Shown here one piece after another: positions 43,567-54,050 of a stretch of DNA of 64,000 bases (positions are counted from its first letter, which is position 1; every line of letters begins with the position of its first letter). Position numbers and translations under genes: made by a program. The notes under the pieces were generated by a model that was not told the origin of the DNA, searched no databases, and saw nothing but the letters and a program-made list of their open reading frames with translations. The DNA comes from Marinobacter azerbaijanicus (lineage in GTDB: Bacteria; Pseudomonadota; Gammaproteobacteria; Pseudomonadales; Oleiphilaceae). The DNA lies in contig NZ_JASSVS010000007.1 of assembly GCF_030250645.1 (NCBI RefSeq), positions 166,400 through 230,399 on the forward strand, in the 5' to 3' direction.

Positions 43567-45891
43567 ATGAAAAAATCTGCCTCTCCCAGAAAATCCCCGA
43601 AAAAGAGCAACCGCAAAGGCAAGAACGCGCGCAAGCCCTGGTTCTGGCCCCTGTTTTTCCGTGTGTTTTTTATTGGTGTGGTGTTGCTCGCCGGCTGGAT
43701 GGTCTATCTCGATGCCGTGGTGACATCCCGCTTCGAGGGTCGCCGCTTTGAGGTGCCGTCGCGGGTCTATGCCAGGCCGCTTGAATTGTATGATGGCGCC
43801 AGTGTCAGTTCGGGGGCGCTGCAGCGGGAGCTTGAACTGTCCGGCTATCGGGCCGGAGATGGCAGCAGGGCCGGCACCTATCGTCGAAACGGCGGGCATT
43901 TCAACATCAGCACCCGTGGTTTTCTGTTTACAGACGGGCTGGAACCCCGCCGGAGACTGTCGCTGACCATATACGGGGACAGGGTACAGGACTTCAGAGT
44001 GCTGTCGGGTGACACTTCACCCATCGTTCGTCTGGAACCGGCCCAGATTGGCGGCATCTACCCCGCCCACAAGGAAGACAGGGTGCTGGTTCAGCTGGAT
44101 GAAGTGCCGGAGCTTTTCACCGATACCTTGTTGGCGGTGGAAGACCGCAACTTTCATGACCATTTCGGCATCGCCCCGCTGTCCATTGCCCGGGCGATGT
44201 TGGCCAACATTCAGGCAGGCCGGATTGTGCAGGGTGGTAGCACACTGACCCAGCAGCTGGTAAAAAACTTCTTCCTGACCCGTGAACAGACACTGCTGCG
44301 CAAAGGCAACGAAGCGCTGATGTCGCTTCTGCTGGAGCTGCATTACGAGAAAGAAGACATCCTGGAAACCTACCTTAATGAGGTCTACCTGGGGCAGGCG
44401 GGAACCCGGGCCATTCATGGTTTTGGTCTGGCCAGCCAGTTCTATTTCGGTGAATCCATCCGAGACATCGGCGCCCATCAGGTGGCGTTACTGGTAGGAA
44501 TGGTAAAAGGGCCGAGTTATTACAATCCCCGGCGCCATCCCGAGCGTGCGCTATCCCGCCGTAACCTGGTGATTGATGTAATGGCGGAAACCGGCCTCAT
44601 GAGCGAAGAAGATGCCGCGAGGGCCCGTGCCCAGCCCCTTGGAGTGACCGACCGGGCCTCGTACTCGGAGAACCGTTACCCCGCCTACATTGATCTTGTG
44701 CGGCGCCACCTCGCCAGGGATTACAAACAGGAAGACCTGCAGAGTGAAGGCCTGCGCATCTTCACCACCCTGGACCCGGCTATCCAGTATGCAGCAGAGT
44801 TTTCCGTCAAGGACATGCTTTCGCGCATGGAAGGAAGTTCCGACACCCCCCTGGAGTCCGCGCTTGTGGTCACCTCCCGGGACAGCGGAGAAGTTTTGGC
44901 GCTGGTAGGCGGCCGCGATCCACAGTATGCCGGCTTTAACCGAGCGCTGGATGCCCGTCGCCCTATTGGTTCGCTGATCAAACCATTCATCTACCTGACG
45001 GCCCTTCAGCAACCGGACCGCTACAACCTGATTACACCGGTGGAAGACAAGGGCTTTTCACTGGTGTTCGATGACGGCCGGCGCTGGGAGCCAAAGAACT
45101 ATGACGGAGAGGAGAGAGGGCTGGTACCACTGCATGAAGCCCTGTCAAAGTCATACAACTTCCCGGCCGTCCGCGTGGGGCTCGACGTGGGAATCGATGA
45201 AGTGAAGTCGACGCTTGAGGGCTTCGGAGTGACCAGTGGTATATCCGAGTACCCGTCCATGCTGCTGGGTTCGGTGGCCATGACACCAGTAACCGTGGCC
45301 CAGATCTACCAGGGGCTCGCCACGTCTGGCTTCAACACGCCGTTGAGAACCATCCGGCAGGTAACGGACGCGGAAGGTGAGGCGCTTTCCCGCTACAGTC
45401 TGAAAGTGGACCAGGTGGCAGACCCTGCCGCCGTGCATCTGGTCCAGTATGTGATGCAGGAAACCATGCAGGAGGGCACCGGCCGGTCGGTATACCGCAC
45501 CGTGCCCCGTGAGCTGACGCTTGCAGGCAAGACCGGAACCACCGATGATGGCCGCGACTCCTGGTTTGCTGGCTTTAGCGGGGACCTGCTGGCGGTTAGC
45601 TGGGTCGGCAGGGATGACAACGGGCCCACCTCACTGACTGGCGCCACCGGGGCGCTGCCGGTCTGGTCCCGGTTTATGAGCCAGGTGCCCCAGCACGGAT
45701 TTTCGCCAGTGGTGCCGGATGGCGTCGAGTACCACTGGGTCAATCCCGCAGAAGGCGCCCTGACCGATGAACACTGTAACAATGCACGCCTTGTGCCGTT
45801 CATAACAGGTAGCGAGCCCGACCGGGAAATCTCCTGTGGCGGTAACCTGGAGCGGCGCGTACGAGGCTGGTTTGAAGGACTCTTCCAATGA
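43567..45891 (+). CDS. mrcB: Penicillin-binding protein 1B (bifunctional)
   Basis: Class A PBP that polymerises and cross-links peptidoglycan at the inner membrane. The 774-residue protein has a basic cytoplasmic tail, one membrane helix (LFFRVFFIGVVLLAGWMVYL, residues 31-50), a UB2H-like region, a GT51 domain (AVEDRNFHDHFGI with catalytic Glu; QGGSTLTQQLVKN) and a transpeptidase domain with SxxK (GSLIKP), SxN (SKSYN) and KTGT. Start ATG 43567; the frame's earlier codons from 43525 are not supported. TATAAT at 43555-43560 lies only six bases before the ATG. A TPR lipoprotein gene overlaps its stop. Confidence 0.97.
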   Translation: MKKSASPRKSPKKSNRKGKNARKPWFWPLFFRVFFIGVVLLAGWMVYLDAVVTSRFEGRRFEVPSRVYARPLELYDGASVSSGALQRELELSGYRAGDGSRAGTYRRNGGHFNISTRGFLFTDGLEPRRRLSLTIYGDRVQDFRVLSGDTSPIVRLEPAQIGGIYPAHKEDRVLVQLDEVPELFTDTLLAVEDRNFHDHFGIAPLSIARAMLANIQAGRIVQGGSTLTQQLVKNFFLTREQTLLRKGNEALMSLLLELHYEKEDILETYLNEVYLGQAGTRAIHGFGLASQFYFGESIRDIGAHQVALLVGMVKGPSYYNPRRHPERALSRRNLVIDVMAETGLMSEEDAARARAQPLGVTDRASYSENRYPAYIDLVRRHLARDYKQEDLQSEGLRIFTTLDPAIQYAAEFSVKDMLSRMEGSSDTPLESALVVTSRDSGEVLALVGGRDPQYAGFNRALDARRPIGSLIKPFIYLTALQQPDRYNLITPVEDKGFSLVFDDGRRWEPKNYDGEERGLVPLHEALSKSYNFPAVRVGLDVGIDEVKSTLEGFGVTSGISEYPSMLLGSVAMTPVTVAQIYQGLATSGFNTPLRTIRQVTDAEGEALSRYSLKVDQVADPAAVHLVQYVMQETMQEGTGRSVYRTVPRELTLAGKTGTTDDGRDSWFAGFSGDLLAVSWVGRDDNGPTSLTGATGALPVWSRFMSQVPQHGFSPVVPDGVEYHWVNPAEGALTDEHCNNARLVPFITGSEPDREISCGGNLERRVRGWFEGLFQ

Positions 45892-46463
45892 AAGCGAACA
45901 CGTTCAGATATGTGGGTTTGATCACGCTGGCACTTGCGCTGGCCGGCTGTGCCTCCGGCCCGGGTGGTGGCTCCATTTACGTACCGGCCGGCGGCGCCTC
46001 CTCCCGTGACGAGGCGCCGGAGCCTCCGCAGACCAGCGACAGGGATGAAGAGCCAAGGGTCGAGCGCAAGAGTGAACAGCCCGAAGAACCGGCCCGGCAG
46101 CAGGAGTACAGCTCGCCCAGCTATCAGGATGAGGGCGATGCGCTCTCGCCAGCCGCCAGGAGTCTGATTCAACGCGCCGACAGCCTGATGGCTGCTGGTG
46201 ACACCCAGGCTGCAGTGGCACAACTGGAGCGGGCACAGCGAATTGCTCCGCGTTCTGCACAGGTTTACTTCAAGCTGTCGGAAGCCTATGTGGCGATGGA
46301 CCAGTTGGGTTCAGCGGAGCAGTTCACCCTCAAGGGACTGTCGCTGGCGGGCAGTGATTCGTCATTACAGCGTGCGGGGTGGTTGCTGCTGGCGGACATT
46401 CGTCGTGCCCGGGGAAATGTAGCGGGGGCGGATCAGGCTGAGGCTCGGGCCGGGGCCCTGTAA
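45888..46463 (+). CDS. TPR lipoprotein co-translated with mrcB
   Basis: A 191-residue outer- or inner-membrane lipoprotein. The signal peptide ends in LALAGC (lipidated Cys21). Then comes a low-complexity Pro/Glu/Arg linker (about residues 35-85) and two or more TPR repeats (SLMAAGDTQAAVAQLERAQRIAPRS, AYVAMDQLGSAEQF...). The ATGA overlap with mrcB implies tight coupling. A homologous gene follows ponB/mrcB in Pseudomonas. By context it could be an activator or scaffold of PBP1B, analogous to LpoB/LpoP or CpoB; this is inferred. It ends before a strong terminator. Confidence 0.85.
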   Translation: MKANTFRYVGLITLALALAGCASGPGGGSIYVPAGGASSRDEAPEPPQTSDRDEEPRVERKSEQPEEPARQQEYSSPSYQDEGDALSPAARSLIQRADSLMAAGDTQAAVAQLERAQRIAPRSAQVYFKLSEAYVAMDQLGSAEQFTLKGLSLAGSDSSLQRAGWLLLADIRRARGNVAGADQAEARAGAL

Positions 46464-46464
46464 A

Positions 46465-46491
46465 TGAAAAACCCCCGCTGCTAGGCGGGGG
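46465..46491. terminator. Bidirectional terminator after the TPR lipoprotein gene
   Basis: CCCCCGC / GCGGGGG stem with a short loop. TTTTT follows on the minus strand and CTCTTCTTT on the plus strand, so it serves both convergent genes. Confidence 0.85.
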
Positions 46492-46515
46492 CTCTTCTTT
46501 GGCGCTGGCTCGATA

Positions 46516-47454
46516 TTACTGAGCCAGCGGGATGGTTTCCGCTTCGGTTTCAACACCAGCTTCCACGGCTACAGTCTGCTTTCCGTCGAATTCCAGTGTA
46601 TCGTCCTGCTCGTTGTCATCCAACTGACAGGAGTAGGCGACGGTGTAGTTCCCCTCGGTCAGGAATGCGGCCTTGTAACTGTAAAGGCCGCTTTCACTAT
46701 CCGGCTCGACAGGCACGACCATCAAAGGGTTGCCTTCCTCGTTGTTCACATTCAGGTCCGAAAGCTCTGCATCTGCCCCTTCGAAAACATACACTGAGCC
46801 TTCATAGTCGCAGTCAGCCAGTGCGTCTTCTGTATCGTCGCTTCCACGGGCCTGGTTGATGGTAGCGTAATCCACCTGGCCGGTGATTGAACCGACTTCC
46901 AGGTTGTCCACGAGGCGCAATGCCGGCTTAAGGAAGTAGTCTGCAACGCCCTTGCCTTGCGGATTAACGATGGATTTGCGCACATCAAAGTCGATGGTGA
47001 AGTTGTTTTCGCCACCCTGGGCAATGGTAAAGCCACTGACAAGCTTCAGGCCCGTCTGGGCGCCTGATGGAACGAAGAGTGTAAGAGGCGCGTCCGGGTT
47101 CTCGGTTTCATAAACGAATGAGTTATCGAGATCCAGGGTCAACCGGATCCACTCGTATTCACCGGCAGGGAGTTCCTGATCTTCCAGCAACGGAGCGCTG
47201 TCACCGCCCTGCAGGGTCAGAAGATCCAGTGTTTTGGCTTCATCAAAGGTGAACTCGATGGCTTCGCCGTCGGCTGGCTTCACAGAAAGCCCGGTAAAGG
47301 TAATTTCAACCTTGGCCAATTCCATTGTCGGCGCGTCGGTCACGTCAAAGGACGCGGTTCCGGTTGCCGTGTCGTCGCTTCCACTTCCACCACAGGCTGC
47401 AACAGCTGCTGCCAGTGCAGTGATACCAAAACCCTTGATCAATGCGTTGTTCAT
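46516..47454 (-). CDS. DUF4382 lipoprotein
   Basis: A 312-residue lipoprotein with lipobox AVAAC (Cys21) and a Gly/Ser/Asp-rich linker. The DUF4382 domain follows (GTASFDVTDAPT, KVEITFTGLSV), a beta-sandwich found in secreted bacterial lipoproteins; LPAGEYEWIRLTLDLDNSF is typical of its core. The C-terminal part (GSVYVFEGADAELSD..., then NYTVAYSCQ) looks like a carboxypeptidase-regulatory or Ig-like domain. It is a single-gene unit whose function is unknown. Divergent from the ECF sigma gene. Confidence 0.85.
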   Translation of the reverse strand: MNNALIKGFGITALAAAVAACGGSGSDDTATGTASFDVTDAPTMELAKVEITFTGLSVKPADGEAIEFTFDEAKTLDLLTLQGGDSAPLLEDQELPAGEYEWIRLTLDLDNSFVYETENPDAPLTLFVPSGAQTGLKLVSGFTIAQGGENNFTIDFDVRKSIVNPQGKGVADYFLKPALRLVDNLEVGSITGQVDYATINQARGSDDTEDALADCDYEGSVYVFEGADAELSDLNVNNEEGNPLMVVPVEPDSESGLYSYKAAFLTEGNYTVAYSCQLDDNEQDDTLEFDGKQTVAVEAGVETEAETIPLAQ

Positions 47455-47702
47455 AAACTATCTCCGGGTACTGTCTGTTGAATGAACTCTTGTCCAACTT
47501 TGTTGGTAGAATAACGGGCTTCCTTTACCCTCAAGCGGAGTCCGATGCCTGGGGGTACAACGCTGGGTTTCGGTCACAGGTTCCGGTCTGTTGTGTTACA
47601 AAGCGTTCAGGTTGGAATTTCGGCATCAGTGGTCGGGTTCAGCGCTTTGCGGCACTTTTTCTGGTATAAGCCAGCTTTAATGAATATCCACGGGTTCGTA
47701 TT

Positions 47703-48293
47703 TTGGTATTGATACCTTTCAGAAGGCCTGCAAGGCCCGCGCGATTCGAAAAGCTGGTCCAGCCGCATCTCGAGGCCATGTACCGTTTTGCCTTCCGCTT
47801 GGCGGGGCAACAGCAGGATGCGGAGGATCTGGTGCAGGATGTCGTGGTCAAACTCTATCCCCATCTTGACGAACTGGAGGGCATAGAACAGCTGCGGCCA
47901 TGGCTTAACCGGGTGCTGTACCGGCACTTTATTGATCAGGTCCGGCGCAAAGGCCGCCGCGCGGACAGGCCGGTGAGCGATGTGGCCGAGCCGGAGCAGC
48001 AGGCCACGTTTCTCGATTCCTACGCGGCGGATGTGCCGGAGCTGGCAGAACAGATCAGCGCCGAACGCCTGAAGCCGATCATGGACTCTGTCATCCGGGA
48101 ACTGTCACCGGATATGCGCACGCTGATGCTGCTGCACGATGTGGACGGCTGGAGCCAGGAGGACATTGCAAGGGTGCTGGAAATACCGGTGGGTACGGTC
48201 AAATCAAGGGTTCATCGTTGTCGGGCGTCGCTCAAGAAAAAACTGCTGGAGAGACCGGAACTTTTTCAGCAGACCGGGCGTGTGGAACAATGA
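47703..48293 (+). CDS. ECF RNA polymerase sigma factor
   Basis: Group IV sigma-70 factor of up to 196 residues. Region 2 (MYRFAFRLAGQQQDAEDLVQDVVVKLY, spanning residues 26-52) and region 4 with its helix-turn-helix (SQEDIARVLEIPVGTVKSRVHRCR) are clear; there is no 1.1 or 3. The start is uncertain: TTG 47703, TTG 47709 and ATG 47778 are in frame and none has a clear ribosome site; the last would cut region 2. It is followed after 10 bases by a zinc-finger anti-sigma factor, so this is a membrane-signalled sigma system. Confidence 0.9.
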   Translation: MVLIPFRRPARPARFEKLVQPHLEAMYRFAFRLAGQQQDAEDLVQDVVVKLYPHLDELEGIEQLRPWLNRVLYRHFIDQVRRKGRRADRPVSDVAEPEQQATFLDSYAADVPELAEQISAERLKPIMDSVIRELSPDMRTLMLLHDVDGWSQEDIARVLEIPVGTVKSRVHRCRASLKKKLLERPELFQQTGRVEQ

Positions 48294-48303
48294 GGTGATG
48301 GAA

Positions 48304-49008
48304 ATGATGTGTAACGAGTGTAAAAACAATCTGCGTTCCTGGGTCAGGAACGAACTCTCTGCGGCCCAGGCCAGCCGCATGGAGCAGCATATTGCCCGGT
48401 GTAAAGATTGTTCCATTGCCGCGTACAATGAACAGGCAATTTTCGACTCGTTGCACGAGAGCCAGTCTGTGCCGGCTCCATCGCCCGGCTTCGAGGAGCG
48501 GGTCCTGGGCGCGGCGACCGGCAGGGACGCGCGAGCGAGAGCTGGATCTCACAGCTCTGGCTGGAGCACGCCCATGGCCGGAGGCGCCATTGCAGCGGCT
48601 CTGGTGGTAGGCATTGCGCTGGGCTTCGGGTGGAATTCAGGCCCGGGGGGCGAGGCTGATCTGGCGCTCTCCCCAGCGGAACAGGCAGCCACTGAGGCTA
48701 CCCTGGTTGCCGAACCGGTTGCCCGCAATGTCCGGCTTGCATTCAGCGCCACGGAAGCGCTGGAAGGGGTGACTCTGACGGTGGAGTTGCCGCCTCACGT
48801 GGAGGTTTCGGATTACCCCGGGCATCAGAGGCTGAGCTGGAAAGTGGACCTGGATAAAGGGGAGAACGTGGTAAACCTGCCACTCAATATCCTGTTTTCG
48901 GGCGAGGGTGAGCTTGTGGCCCATCTCGACGACGGACGCAGAAAAAAGACCTTCCGCACTAACCTCACTGGTATGGGCGTGAATGCAAACCCGGAGCCCT
49001 CATCATGA
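48304..49008 (+). CDS. Zinc-finger (ZAS) anti-sigma factor
   Basis: Membrane-bound regulator of 234 residues expected to hold the adjacent ECF sigma factor inactive. The N-terminal anti-sigma domain has MCNECKNNL and the zinc signature His29-x3-Cys33-x2-Cys36. One membrane helix follows (about residues 91-112) and then a periplasmic beta-rich domain. ATG 48304 is chosen because GAGG is eight bases upstream; 48298 and 48307 are alternatives. The ATGA overlap with the next gene implies coupling. Confidence 0.88.
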   Translation: MMCNECKNNLRSWVRNELSAAQASRMEQHIARCKDCSIAAYNEQAIFDSLHESQSVPAPSPGFEERVLGAATGRDARARAGSHSSGWSTPMAGGAIAAALVVGIALGFGWNSGPGGEADLALSPAEQAATEATLVAEPVARNVRLAFSATEALEGVTLTVELPPHVEVSDYPGHQRLSWKVDLDKGENVVNLPLNILFSGEGELVAHLDDGRRKKTFRTNLTGMGVNANPEPSS

Positions 49009-49382
49009 CACCCGGTATCTGGCGCGGCATTGCTGTTTCTGGTTGCCTTGGATTGCTGATGGCAGCGCCTTCCATGGCCGTCGCAGAGGATGATCTGGGG
49101 GTCACCATGCGGATGGTCACAGACGATGCCGACCTGACTGAATCCGTGGTCCGCGAGATTGAGCTGCGTGAACCGGTAGCCCTGGAGCGCCGGGAGGGCA
49201 AGGTAAGGAAGCCTGCTGGTAACGGCAGCGCCCGCGAGGCAAGGGAGGCAGGGCGTGAAGCGGCCAGAGCGGCGGCAGAGCGGGCACGGGAGGTTCGCGA
49301 GCGCAACGAGGAGCGCGGGCGCCCTGAGAAACCGGAACGTCCTGATGTATCCCAGCGTCCTGAACGGCCCGAGTTACCCTGA
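49005..49382 (+). CDS. Secreted Arg/Glu-rich protein of the ECF cluster
   Basis: A 125-residue exported protein with a signal peptide (SGCLGLLMAAPSMAVA) and a highly charged mature part. The second half is an alternating Arg/Glu/Ala helix (AREAREAGREAARAAAERAR) ending in Pro/Glu/Arg repeats (RPEKPERPDVSQRPERPELP). No homolog is recognised. It overlaps the anti-sigma gene by four bases (ATGA). By position it could be the signal partner of the anti-sigma factor or an effector of the cluster. Confidence 0.75.
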   Translation: MTPGIWRGIAVSGCLGLLMAAPSMAVAEDDLGVTMRMVTDDADLTESVVREIELREPVALERREGKVRKPAGNGSAREAREAGREAARAAAERAREVRERNEERGRPEKPERPDVSQRPERPELP

Positions 49383-49499
49383 CCCGGGCATCAAGCTTCA
49401 AGGTTAAGTCTCACCCTGCTACGAATGAGCCCGTCCCTTGCTATACTCCCTGCTTTGTCGTTCCTGTGCGGACATCACACGGTATGCTCGGAGTAAGGC

Positions 49500-50810
49500 T
49501 TGCAGCTTTCACGGTTTGTTATTTTTATTGCCCTGGTAATCTGGGCACCTGCTTTAATGGCGAAGGATTCAGCCGAACACCCGGACTTTCAGGCCGGCGT
49601 GGAGGCATTCAGCAAGGGCGAGCTGGCTCAGGCCAGGGCTTATTTCGAGCGTGCCAGGGCTGACGGGCTGAGCAACCCGTCGCTGCTTTATAATCTTGGT
49701 GTTGTCTACTTCCGACTGGGGCAGTATGGGCCGGCCGAATCCGTTTTCAGGGAACTGCTGGACACGCCCCATGGGCCACTGGCGAAGTACAACCTGGGCC
49801 TGGTCAAGCGCGCGGCAGGGCAAAACCGGGCGGCCCGTCAATGGTTTGAGCAGGCGGCTGGCCCGGATTCCCCGGAAAAAGTCCGGGCGCTGGCGCTTCG
49901 CCAGCTTGATGAGGCTGAACCACGCCGCCGACGTGATGTTAATTATGGCAGTGGCTATTTCTCGGTTGTTGGCGGCTATGACGACAATATCGCCGGAACA
50001 CCGGATGATGCCTCAAGTAATCAGGCTGGCGGTTTTGTGGACCTGCTGTCCGTCGGAAACCTTCGCGTGGGAACCGGCGGAGTGAGCCTGCACGGTGTTG
50101 CCTATACCCGCCAATATCCCAGTCACGACGAATTCGATAATAGCTACCTGAGCACGGGCGCCTCCTGGTTGAAAGAGGTTGGAGCGGGCGAGCTCACCTC
50201 TACCGTGAGTCTGGCAGGTTCCTGGTTTGGGGGAGAGGTTCTTGAGCGTCAGATCCGGCTGGAAGCGGCCTATACCCTCGATAATTGTGTTTTGAACACT
50301 GGTGCCTCGGAATATGACTGCACGGTGACCGGTTCGGTGTCTGCCATTGATGGCGGCAGTGGCTTCAGCGCCTATGACGGCAAAATGTTGCGAGTGGGTG
50401 CCAGCGCCGAAAAGGGTATGGGGAGCTGGGTCTTCCGTGGTCAGTATCAGCTTGAGGTCAACGACCGCACGGATCTGGCAACCCAACAGGAGTTCTTCAG
50501 CGTGTCACCCATACGCAACCTTGTGTCAGCCGAGGCCCGTTACTATGTCTCCACCAGGTTATCCTTTGCAGCCAGGGCCGATGTCCGTTATTCCCGTTAC
50601 AGGGATGATCACCTGCTGTTATCGGGTACCGATGTGAATTCCGAACGCCGCACAGACCGTCGTCTGAGGGGGCTCGCGTTGGTGGAGTATCGCCTGGCCG
50701 GCCGGTGGCGGGTGCTGGCGGAGTGGAGCATGCTGAACAACCGCAGCACTATCGAGCGATACGATTACAGCCGACGCGAGGCGATGGTTGGTGTTGAAGT
50801 GGGGTTCTGA
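49500..50810 (+). CDS. TPR-plus-beta-barrel outer membrane protein
   Basis: A 436-residue exported protein with a signal peptide (IFIALVIWAPALMA), an N-terminal TPR domain (about residues 28-135; EAFSKGELAQARAYFERARADG, LYNLGVVYFRLGQYGPAESVF) and a C-terminal barrel (145-436) ending VGVEVGF, terminal Phe. This order resembles surface-lipoprotein assembly modulators (Slam, DUF560), but length and detail differ, so the link is tentative. It starts at TTG 49500 with GGAG spaced 6. It follows the secreted Arg/Glu-rich gene at 118 bases and ends before a GGCCGGG/CCCGGCC hairpin (50817-50838). Confidence 0.8.
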   Translation: MQLSRFVIFIALVIWAPALMAKDSAEHPDFQAGVEAFSKGELAQARAYFERARADGLSNPSLLYNLGVVYFRLGQYGPAESVFRELLDTPHGPLAKYNLGLVKRAAGQNRAARQWFEQAAGPDSPEKVRALALRQLDEAEPRRRRDVNYGSGYFSVVGGYDDNIAGTPDDASSNQAGGFVDLLSVGNLRVGTGGVSLHGVAYTRQYPSHDEFDNSYLSTGASWLKEVGAGELTSTVSLAGSWFGGEVLERQIRLEAAYTLDNCVLNTGASEYDCTVTGSVSAIDGGSGFSAYDGKMLRVGASAEKGMGSWVFRGQYQLEVNDRTDLATQQEFFSVSPIRNLVSAEARYYVSTRLSFAARADVRYSRYRDDHLLLSGTDVNSERRTDRRLRGLALVEYRLAGRWRVLAEWSMLNNRSTIERYDYSRREAMVGVEVGF

Positions 50811-50852
50811 TGGCATGGCCGGGCATCCGTTCCCGGCCGGGATGGTCAGGAA

Positions 50853-51808
<956 letters not shown>

Positions 51809-52082
51809 AAACTGCGGCTCGACCTAACAGGTTGTGCCGATTACTGCATCAGGGGCAGTCCAAGGCAGTACTGCATGGCTTCCGTGCGCTGACTTCTGTC
51901 TTGTGATTGTTAGATGGTCGCAGTCAGTGCATCTCTTTGTATGAGATGTGAACATAATTCGATCAGGGGTGGGCATAAGTCAACGGCAGGAGAGGACGGG
52001 GCAGGGTAGTTGGTGCAGAAGTGTGACGCGGTTCATGTGCGTGGCCCCGAAAGACATGTCTTTCAGGGCCACAGATTGAGGA
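51809..52082. other. Intergenic region upstream of lip and downstream of hemL
   Basis: No credible ORF. It has the presumed lip promoter, not resolved (no GG-N10-GC found), and a hairpin at 52041-52072 after hemL with a perfect 16-bp palindrome (GAAAGACATGTCTTTC) flanked by GTGGCCC/GGGCCAC. No T tract follows, so it may be a 3'-end stabiliser of hemL mRNA. Confidence 0.4.
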
Positions 52083-53363
52083 TCAGAGCGTGGCCATGAC
52101 CCTGCGTGCCGCTTCAATGGTCTGGTTGATGTCTTCATCCGTCAGGGCCGCGCTGGTGAAGCCAGCCTCGAATGCAGACGGTGCAAGGTAGACACCTTCT
52201 TTAAGCATCCCCTGGAAAAACTTCTTGAACCGTTCCACGTCGCACGCCATCACTTGGTCGAAGCGGGTAATAGCAGGTGCATCGGTGAAGAAGAAGCCGA
52301 ACATGGCGCCAGCGCTTTGCACCGCCAGGGGAATGCCGGTGCTGTTTGCAGCTTCCTTCAGCCCGTCACGGACGGCGTTGGTCTTTTCGGTTAACCGGTC
52401 GTGGAAGCCGGGTTCCGAGATGGCATTGAGTGTTGCCAGTCCGGCGCACATGGCCAGCGGGTTGCCACTTAGTGTGCCAGCCTGGTACACCGGGCCTAGG
52501 GGCGAGATGTGTTCCATGATCTCCCGCTTGCCCCCAAAAGCCCCTACTGGCAGGCCGCCGCCGATCACTTTGCCAAGCGCGGTCAGGTCAGGGGTTACAC
52601 CATAGAAGCTCTGGGCGCCGCCGAGGGACACCCGGAAACCGGTCATGACTTCGTCGAAAATCAGTACCGTACCATGCTCGTCACATACTTCCCGCAGGCC
52701 TTCCAGGAAGCCGGGCACTGGCGGTATGCAGTTCATGTTGCCGGCAACCGGTTCCACGATGATGGCAGCAATCTCGTCGCCCATTTTCGCGAAGGTTTCC
52801 CGCACGCTGTCGATATCATTGAAGGTCAGGGTCAGCGTGTGTTCCGCAAGGCTTGCGGGAATTCCCGGGGAATTGGGCACGCCCAGGGTAAGGGCGCCGG
52901 AGCCGGCTTTCACCAGCAGTGAATCCACGTGGCCGTGGTAGCAGCCCTCGAATTTCACGATCTTGTCGCGGCCGGTATAGCCCCGTGCCAGGCGCACCGC
53001 GCTCATGGTGGCCTCGGTACCGGAGTTCACCATGCGCACCAGGTCGATGGACGGCACCAGCTCACAGACCTTCTTTGCCATTTCGGTTTCCAGGGCGGTA
53101 GGGGCGCCGTAACCAATGCCCTGATCCACCTGGGCGTGCAGTGCATCCTTGATGGTCTGGTTGCCGTGGCCTAGGATCATCGGGCCCCAGGAACCGATGT
53201 AGTCAATGTAGCGACGGTCGTCTTCGTCGAACAGGTAGGCGCCTTCAGCGTGCTTGAAAAACAGCGGGGTACCGCCGACTCCCCTGAAGGCTCTGACCGG
53301 AGAGTTGACCCCTCCGGGAATGTATTTCTGAGCCTCGGCAAATAGGGTTTCGGACTGGGTCAT
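52083..53363 (-). CDS. hemL: Glutamate-1-semialdehyde 2,1-aminomutase
   Basis: PLP enzyme that makes 5-aminolevulinate in the C5 tetrapyrrole pathway. The 426-residue length matches the family (about 427). It has [10 protein letters not shown] at the N-terminus and [16 protein letters not shown] and [15 protein letters not shown] (the PLP Lys is in GKVIG). It is the last gene of the clc-hemJ-thiD-thiE-hemL series and three bases after thiE, placing an early and a late heme enzyme in one transcript. Confidence 0.97.
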   Translation of the reverse strand: MTQSETLFAEAQKYIPGGVNSPVRAFRGVGGTPLFFKHAEGAYLFDEDDRRYIDYIGSWGPMILGHGNQTIKDALHAQVDQGIGYGAPTALETEMAKKVCELVPSIDLVRMVNSGTEATMSAVRLARGYTGRDKIVKFEGCYHGHVDSLLVKAGSGALTLGVPNSPGIPASLAEHTLTLTFNDIDSVRETFAKMGDEIAAIIVEPVAGNMNCIPPVPGFLEGLREVCDEHGTVLIFDEVMTGFRVSLGGAQSFYGVTPDLTALGKVIGGGLPVGAFGGKREIMEHISPLGPVYQAGTLSGNPLAMCAGLATLNAISEPGFHDRLTEKTNAVRDGLKEAANSTGIPLAVQSAGAMFGFFFTDAPAITRFDQVMACDVERFKKFFQGMLKEGVYLAPSAFEAGFTSAALTDEDINQTIEAARRVMATL

Positions 53364-53366
53364 GGT

Positions 53367-54050
53367 TCAGGACTCCTGGTGTACGGAAGATGGAAAAAGT
53401 GGATGATGGGCGGCAAACAGCCTGCTAAACAGGCGCGCGCGCTCCTCAATGGAGGCCGGGTCACCATCGAAAAGGCCGCCGACCACTGCCAACAGGTCGG
53501 CACCGGCGCGGATCAGGCCTTCGCCGTTGTCCGTGGTAATGCCACCAATGGCGGTAACCGGCTTGCCGAAATGCCTGGCCCGGGCCAGTACCGAGACGTC
53601 CGCGACGGGGGCGTCCGGTTTGGTTTTCGAGTTGAAGAACCGGCCGAACGCCAGGTAATCGGCGCCGTCACGATCTGCAGTGGCAGCCAGTTCCAGATCG
53701 GAGTGACACGTTGCTCCTATGATCGCATGTTCCCCCAGCAGTTGTCTGGCTGAAACCAGGGAGCTGTCCGATTGCCCCAGGTGCACGCCCGCAGCGCCCG
53801 AGCGTCTGGCCAGCTCCGGGTCATCATTGATAATCAACGGAACCCTGGCATTATTGCACAGGGCAACCAGATCCCGGGCCTGTCTGAGCCGCTCGGGTTG
53901 GGGTGCGGCCTTTTCGCGGTACTGCACCAGTACCGCGCCACCACGCAGGGCGGCTTCCACCGCCGTCAGCAGCTTGTCTGCCGGCAACAGATGGCTGTCG
54001 GTAACGGCATAGAGGCCGGGGCGCAGGCCCTTGCTATTCAACTCTCCCAT
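53367..54050 (-). CDS. thiE: Thiamine phosphate synthase
   Basis: Joins HMP-PP and the thiazole phosphate to thiamine phosphate. The 227-residue protein has GLYAVTD at the N-terminus, the VQYREK motif, the NDDPELARRSGAAGVHLGQSD segment and the GGITTDNGEGLIRAGADLLAVVGGLFD end. It overlaps the thiD 3' end by 13 bases. No TPP riboswitch was found upstream of the thi genes within the transcript. Confidence 0.96.
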   Translation of the reverse strand: MGELNSKGLRPGLYAVTDSHLLPADKLLTAVEAALRGGAVLVQYREKAAPQPERLRQARDLVALCNNARVPLIINDDPELARRSGAAGVHLGQSDSSLVSARQLLGEHAIIGATCHSDLELAATADRDGADYLAFGRFFNSKTKPDAPVADVSVLARARHFGKPVTAIGGITTDNGEGLIRAGADLLAVVGGLFDGDPASIEERARLFSRLFAAHHPLFPSSVHQES

